Assembly: GCA_014377395.1 (NCBI GenBank) | Contig: JACMPS010000068.1 | Location: 1-7,607 of the forward strand | Direction of reading: 5' to 3' | Source: Chthonomonadaceae bacterium | Lineage (GTDB): Bacteria > Armatimonadota > Chthonomonadetes > Chthonomonadales > Chthonomonadaceae | DNA: 7,607 bases | Shown: piece by piece, positions 6,248 through 7,607 of the stretch | How positions within the stretch are numbered: the stretch's first letter is position 1 | Layout of the letters: each line of letters opens with the position of its first letter | The notes under the pieces: generated by a model | What the model was told of the DNA's origin: nothing | Database searches by the model: none | The model's input: the letters and a program-made list of their open reading frames with translations, nothing else | Made by a program: the position numbers and the translations under genes

Positions 6248-7607
6248 TTAGACAATAGGGGTGCGGCGATCCACATCCGAGGCATGGGTTTCGGAAGCCC
6301 CGTGCGGTACGGCGGAAGGAATCAGCGCGTACTCAGGATAGGCGGGAATCCCATGCTCGTGTACGTCGAGACCTTCGAGTTCACCTTCACGAGAGACGCG
6401 CAGGGTTCCGGTCAGGTTCACCGCCCACATCAAGCCGAGTGCGATGCTGAATGTCGAAGCCGTGATAATCGCGCTTCCAATGATCTGTGCGGTCAGAACT
6501 TGTGTTCCGCCCCCATAGAAAAGCCCTTTGAGAACGGTGGAAGTATCACTCCCGAAAGCACCTGCCGCCCCATACTGTCCGGTTGCGAAAAGCCCTAATG
6601 AAATCGTACCCCATATTCCGCATAATCCGTGTACGGGAACCGCCCCAATCGGATCATCAATGCGAAACCATTCCAGCAAATTGATGCCTACGATTACGAG
6701 GATGCCCGCGACTGCACCGATTGCAAGAGCACCCGTAGGAGAAACCCAGTAGCAAGGACAGGTAATAGCGACAAGCCCCGCTAGAAAGCCGTTGACGGTG
6801 AAGCCGAGGTCCCACTTTTTCGTTTGTGGATAGCCATAGAACATCGCCGCAAGCCCGCCTGTACAAGCCGCCAGTGTGGTGTTCGTGGCAACACGCCCGA
6901 TGCCTTGAAAGTCCATTGCCGAAAGCGTAGAACCGGGGTTAAAGCCGTACCACCCAAACCAGAGAATCAGCCCGCCCGTCGCCGCAATCACGAGATCATG
7001 CGGAAGCATAGGACCCCCGCCGTCTCGCTTAAAGCGGCGTCCCAATCGTGGTCCGAGAATGATCGCACCCGCCAGCGCAATAAACCCACCCACAGTATGA
7101 ACCACTGTCGAACCCGCGAAGTCATGAAAACTCGTTCCAATGCTCGGCAGAAAGTGACCCGCAGACCCCATGAGCGCGAGAAATCCGTCGGGCCCCCAGC
7201 ACCAGTGACCGATGATCGGATAGATAAACCCGGAAACTCCCAGCGAGTAAATCAGATCGCCGACAAATCCGGTCCGTCCGATCATTGCCCCGGAAGTAAT
7301 CGTGGAGCAGGTGTCGGCAAAAGCAAACTGAAACAGAAAGTGTGCCAGCAATGCAATGCCCGTTGAGCCATAGGTCGCAGGAACATTTTGCAGGAAAAAC
7401 CAATTGTGTGTGGTGCCGTCTCCACTGCCAATAAATCCGTTTCCACTGCCGAACATAAACGCATACCCGCACGCATAAAATAAAATCCCGCAAAGGCAGG
7501 TGTCTACAATACATTCCATGAGGACATTAACGGTTTCACGGGAGCGGCAAAAGCCTGCCTCCAGCATCGTGAAGCCGACCTGCATTCCAAAAACGAGAAA
7601 TGCCGAA
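6248..7607 (-). CDS. amtB: Ammonium transporter AmtB (5' end outside the window)
   Basis: AmtB is a trimeric inner-membrane channel that conducts ammonia/ammonium for assimilation. The frame is open to the window edge: seven codons (SAFLVFG) precede the Met at 7585 and match the conserved LVFGMQVGFTMLEAG segment, so that Met is internal and the true start, probably with a signal peptide, is missing. Counting from that Met, Phe89 and Phe215 match the E. coli gate residues F107 and F215. Trp130 and Ser219 match the recruitment-site W148 and S219, Asp155 matches D160, and His163 and His319 match the pore twin-His H168 and H318. The tail GELEGLDVHEHGIPAYPEY is the PII-contacting C-terminal region and is followed by about 25 extra polar residues. 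The first two visible helices carry five cysteines, which is unusual. PII follows 12 bases after the stop. Confidence 0.96.
   Translation of the reverse strand, partial: SAFLVFGMQVGFTMLEAGFCRSRETVNVLMECIVDTCLCGILFYACGYAFMFGSGNGFIGSGDGTTHNWFFLQNVPATYGSTGIALLAHFLFQFAFADTCSTITSGAMIGRTGFVGDLIYSLGVSGFIYPIIGHWCWGPDGFLALMGSAGHFLPSIGTSFHDFAGSTVVHTVGGFIALAGAIILGPRLGRRFKRDGGGPMLPHDLVIAATGGLILWFGWYGFNPGSTLSAMDFQGIGRVATNTTLAACTGGLAAMFYGYPQTKKWDLGFTVNGFLAGLVAITCPCYWVSPTGALAIGAVAGILVIVGINLLEWFRIDDPIGAVPVHGLCGIWGTISLGLFATGQYGAAGAFGSDTSTVLKGLFYGGGTQVLTAQIIGSAIITASTFSIALGLMWAVNLTGTLRVSREGELEGLDVHEHGIPAYPEYALIPSAVPHGASETHASDVDRRTPIV

Noticed and set aside
6824..7366. Plus-strand frame of 180 codons opposite amtB
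   Set aside because: The amtB frame carries all key channel residues; this opposite frame is rich in Arg, Pro and Lys as expected of an antisense shadow.

Overview
The window most likely comes from an Armatimonadota bacterium; Planctomycetota or Lentisphaerota are less likely. The main clue is the first gene, a pseudopilin whose N-terminus (methylation signal, then [16 protein letters not shown] and an H-X9-DG C-terminus) has the form that is greatly multiplied in Armatimonadota. The DUF6785/DUF6784-type membrane protein fits the same phyla. This assignment rests on recalled family resemblance, not a search.

Layout. Bases 1-169 are a leader with a weak promoter candidate. Four plus-strand genes follow: the pseudopilin (170-997), a 63-residue lipoprotein 19 bases downstream (1017-1208), a strong hairpin (1244-1274), a membrane-anchored TPR protein (1378-2682), and a 670-residue polytopic membrane protein starting at TTG (2806-4818). 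The 123 bases before that TTG hold two mutually exclusive hairpins, two GGAGG boxes and a nine-codon ORF overlapping the TTG. Bases 4819-5289 contain no convincing gene, but do contain a REP-like hairpin and a pyrimidine-rich CTTTGCG-type repeat. A HEPN-like ORF (5372-5773) follows, probably the 3' part of a frameshifted gene.

A 16-bp bidirectional terminator (5838-5876) separates this from the minus-strand pair amtB (entering from the right edge, stop at 6248) and glnK/glnB (5894-6235). AmtB is the ammonium channel and PII is the 2-oxoglutarate/ATP-sensing protein that plugs it when nitrogen is plentiful.

Functional picture. The right side is a standard ammonium-uptake module with gene order amtB then PII. 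The left side is an envelope cluster of secreted or membrane proteins with no known pathway. The pilin and lipoprotein look co-transcribed. The TPR protein and the polytopic protein may form a second unit. I found no strong case for a new defence or mobile system; the least explained parts are the leader of the polytopic gene and the HEPN remnant.
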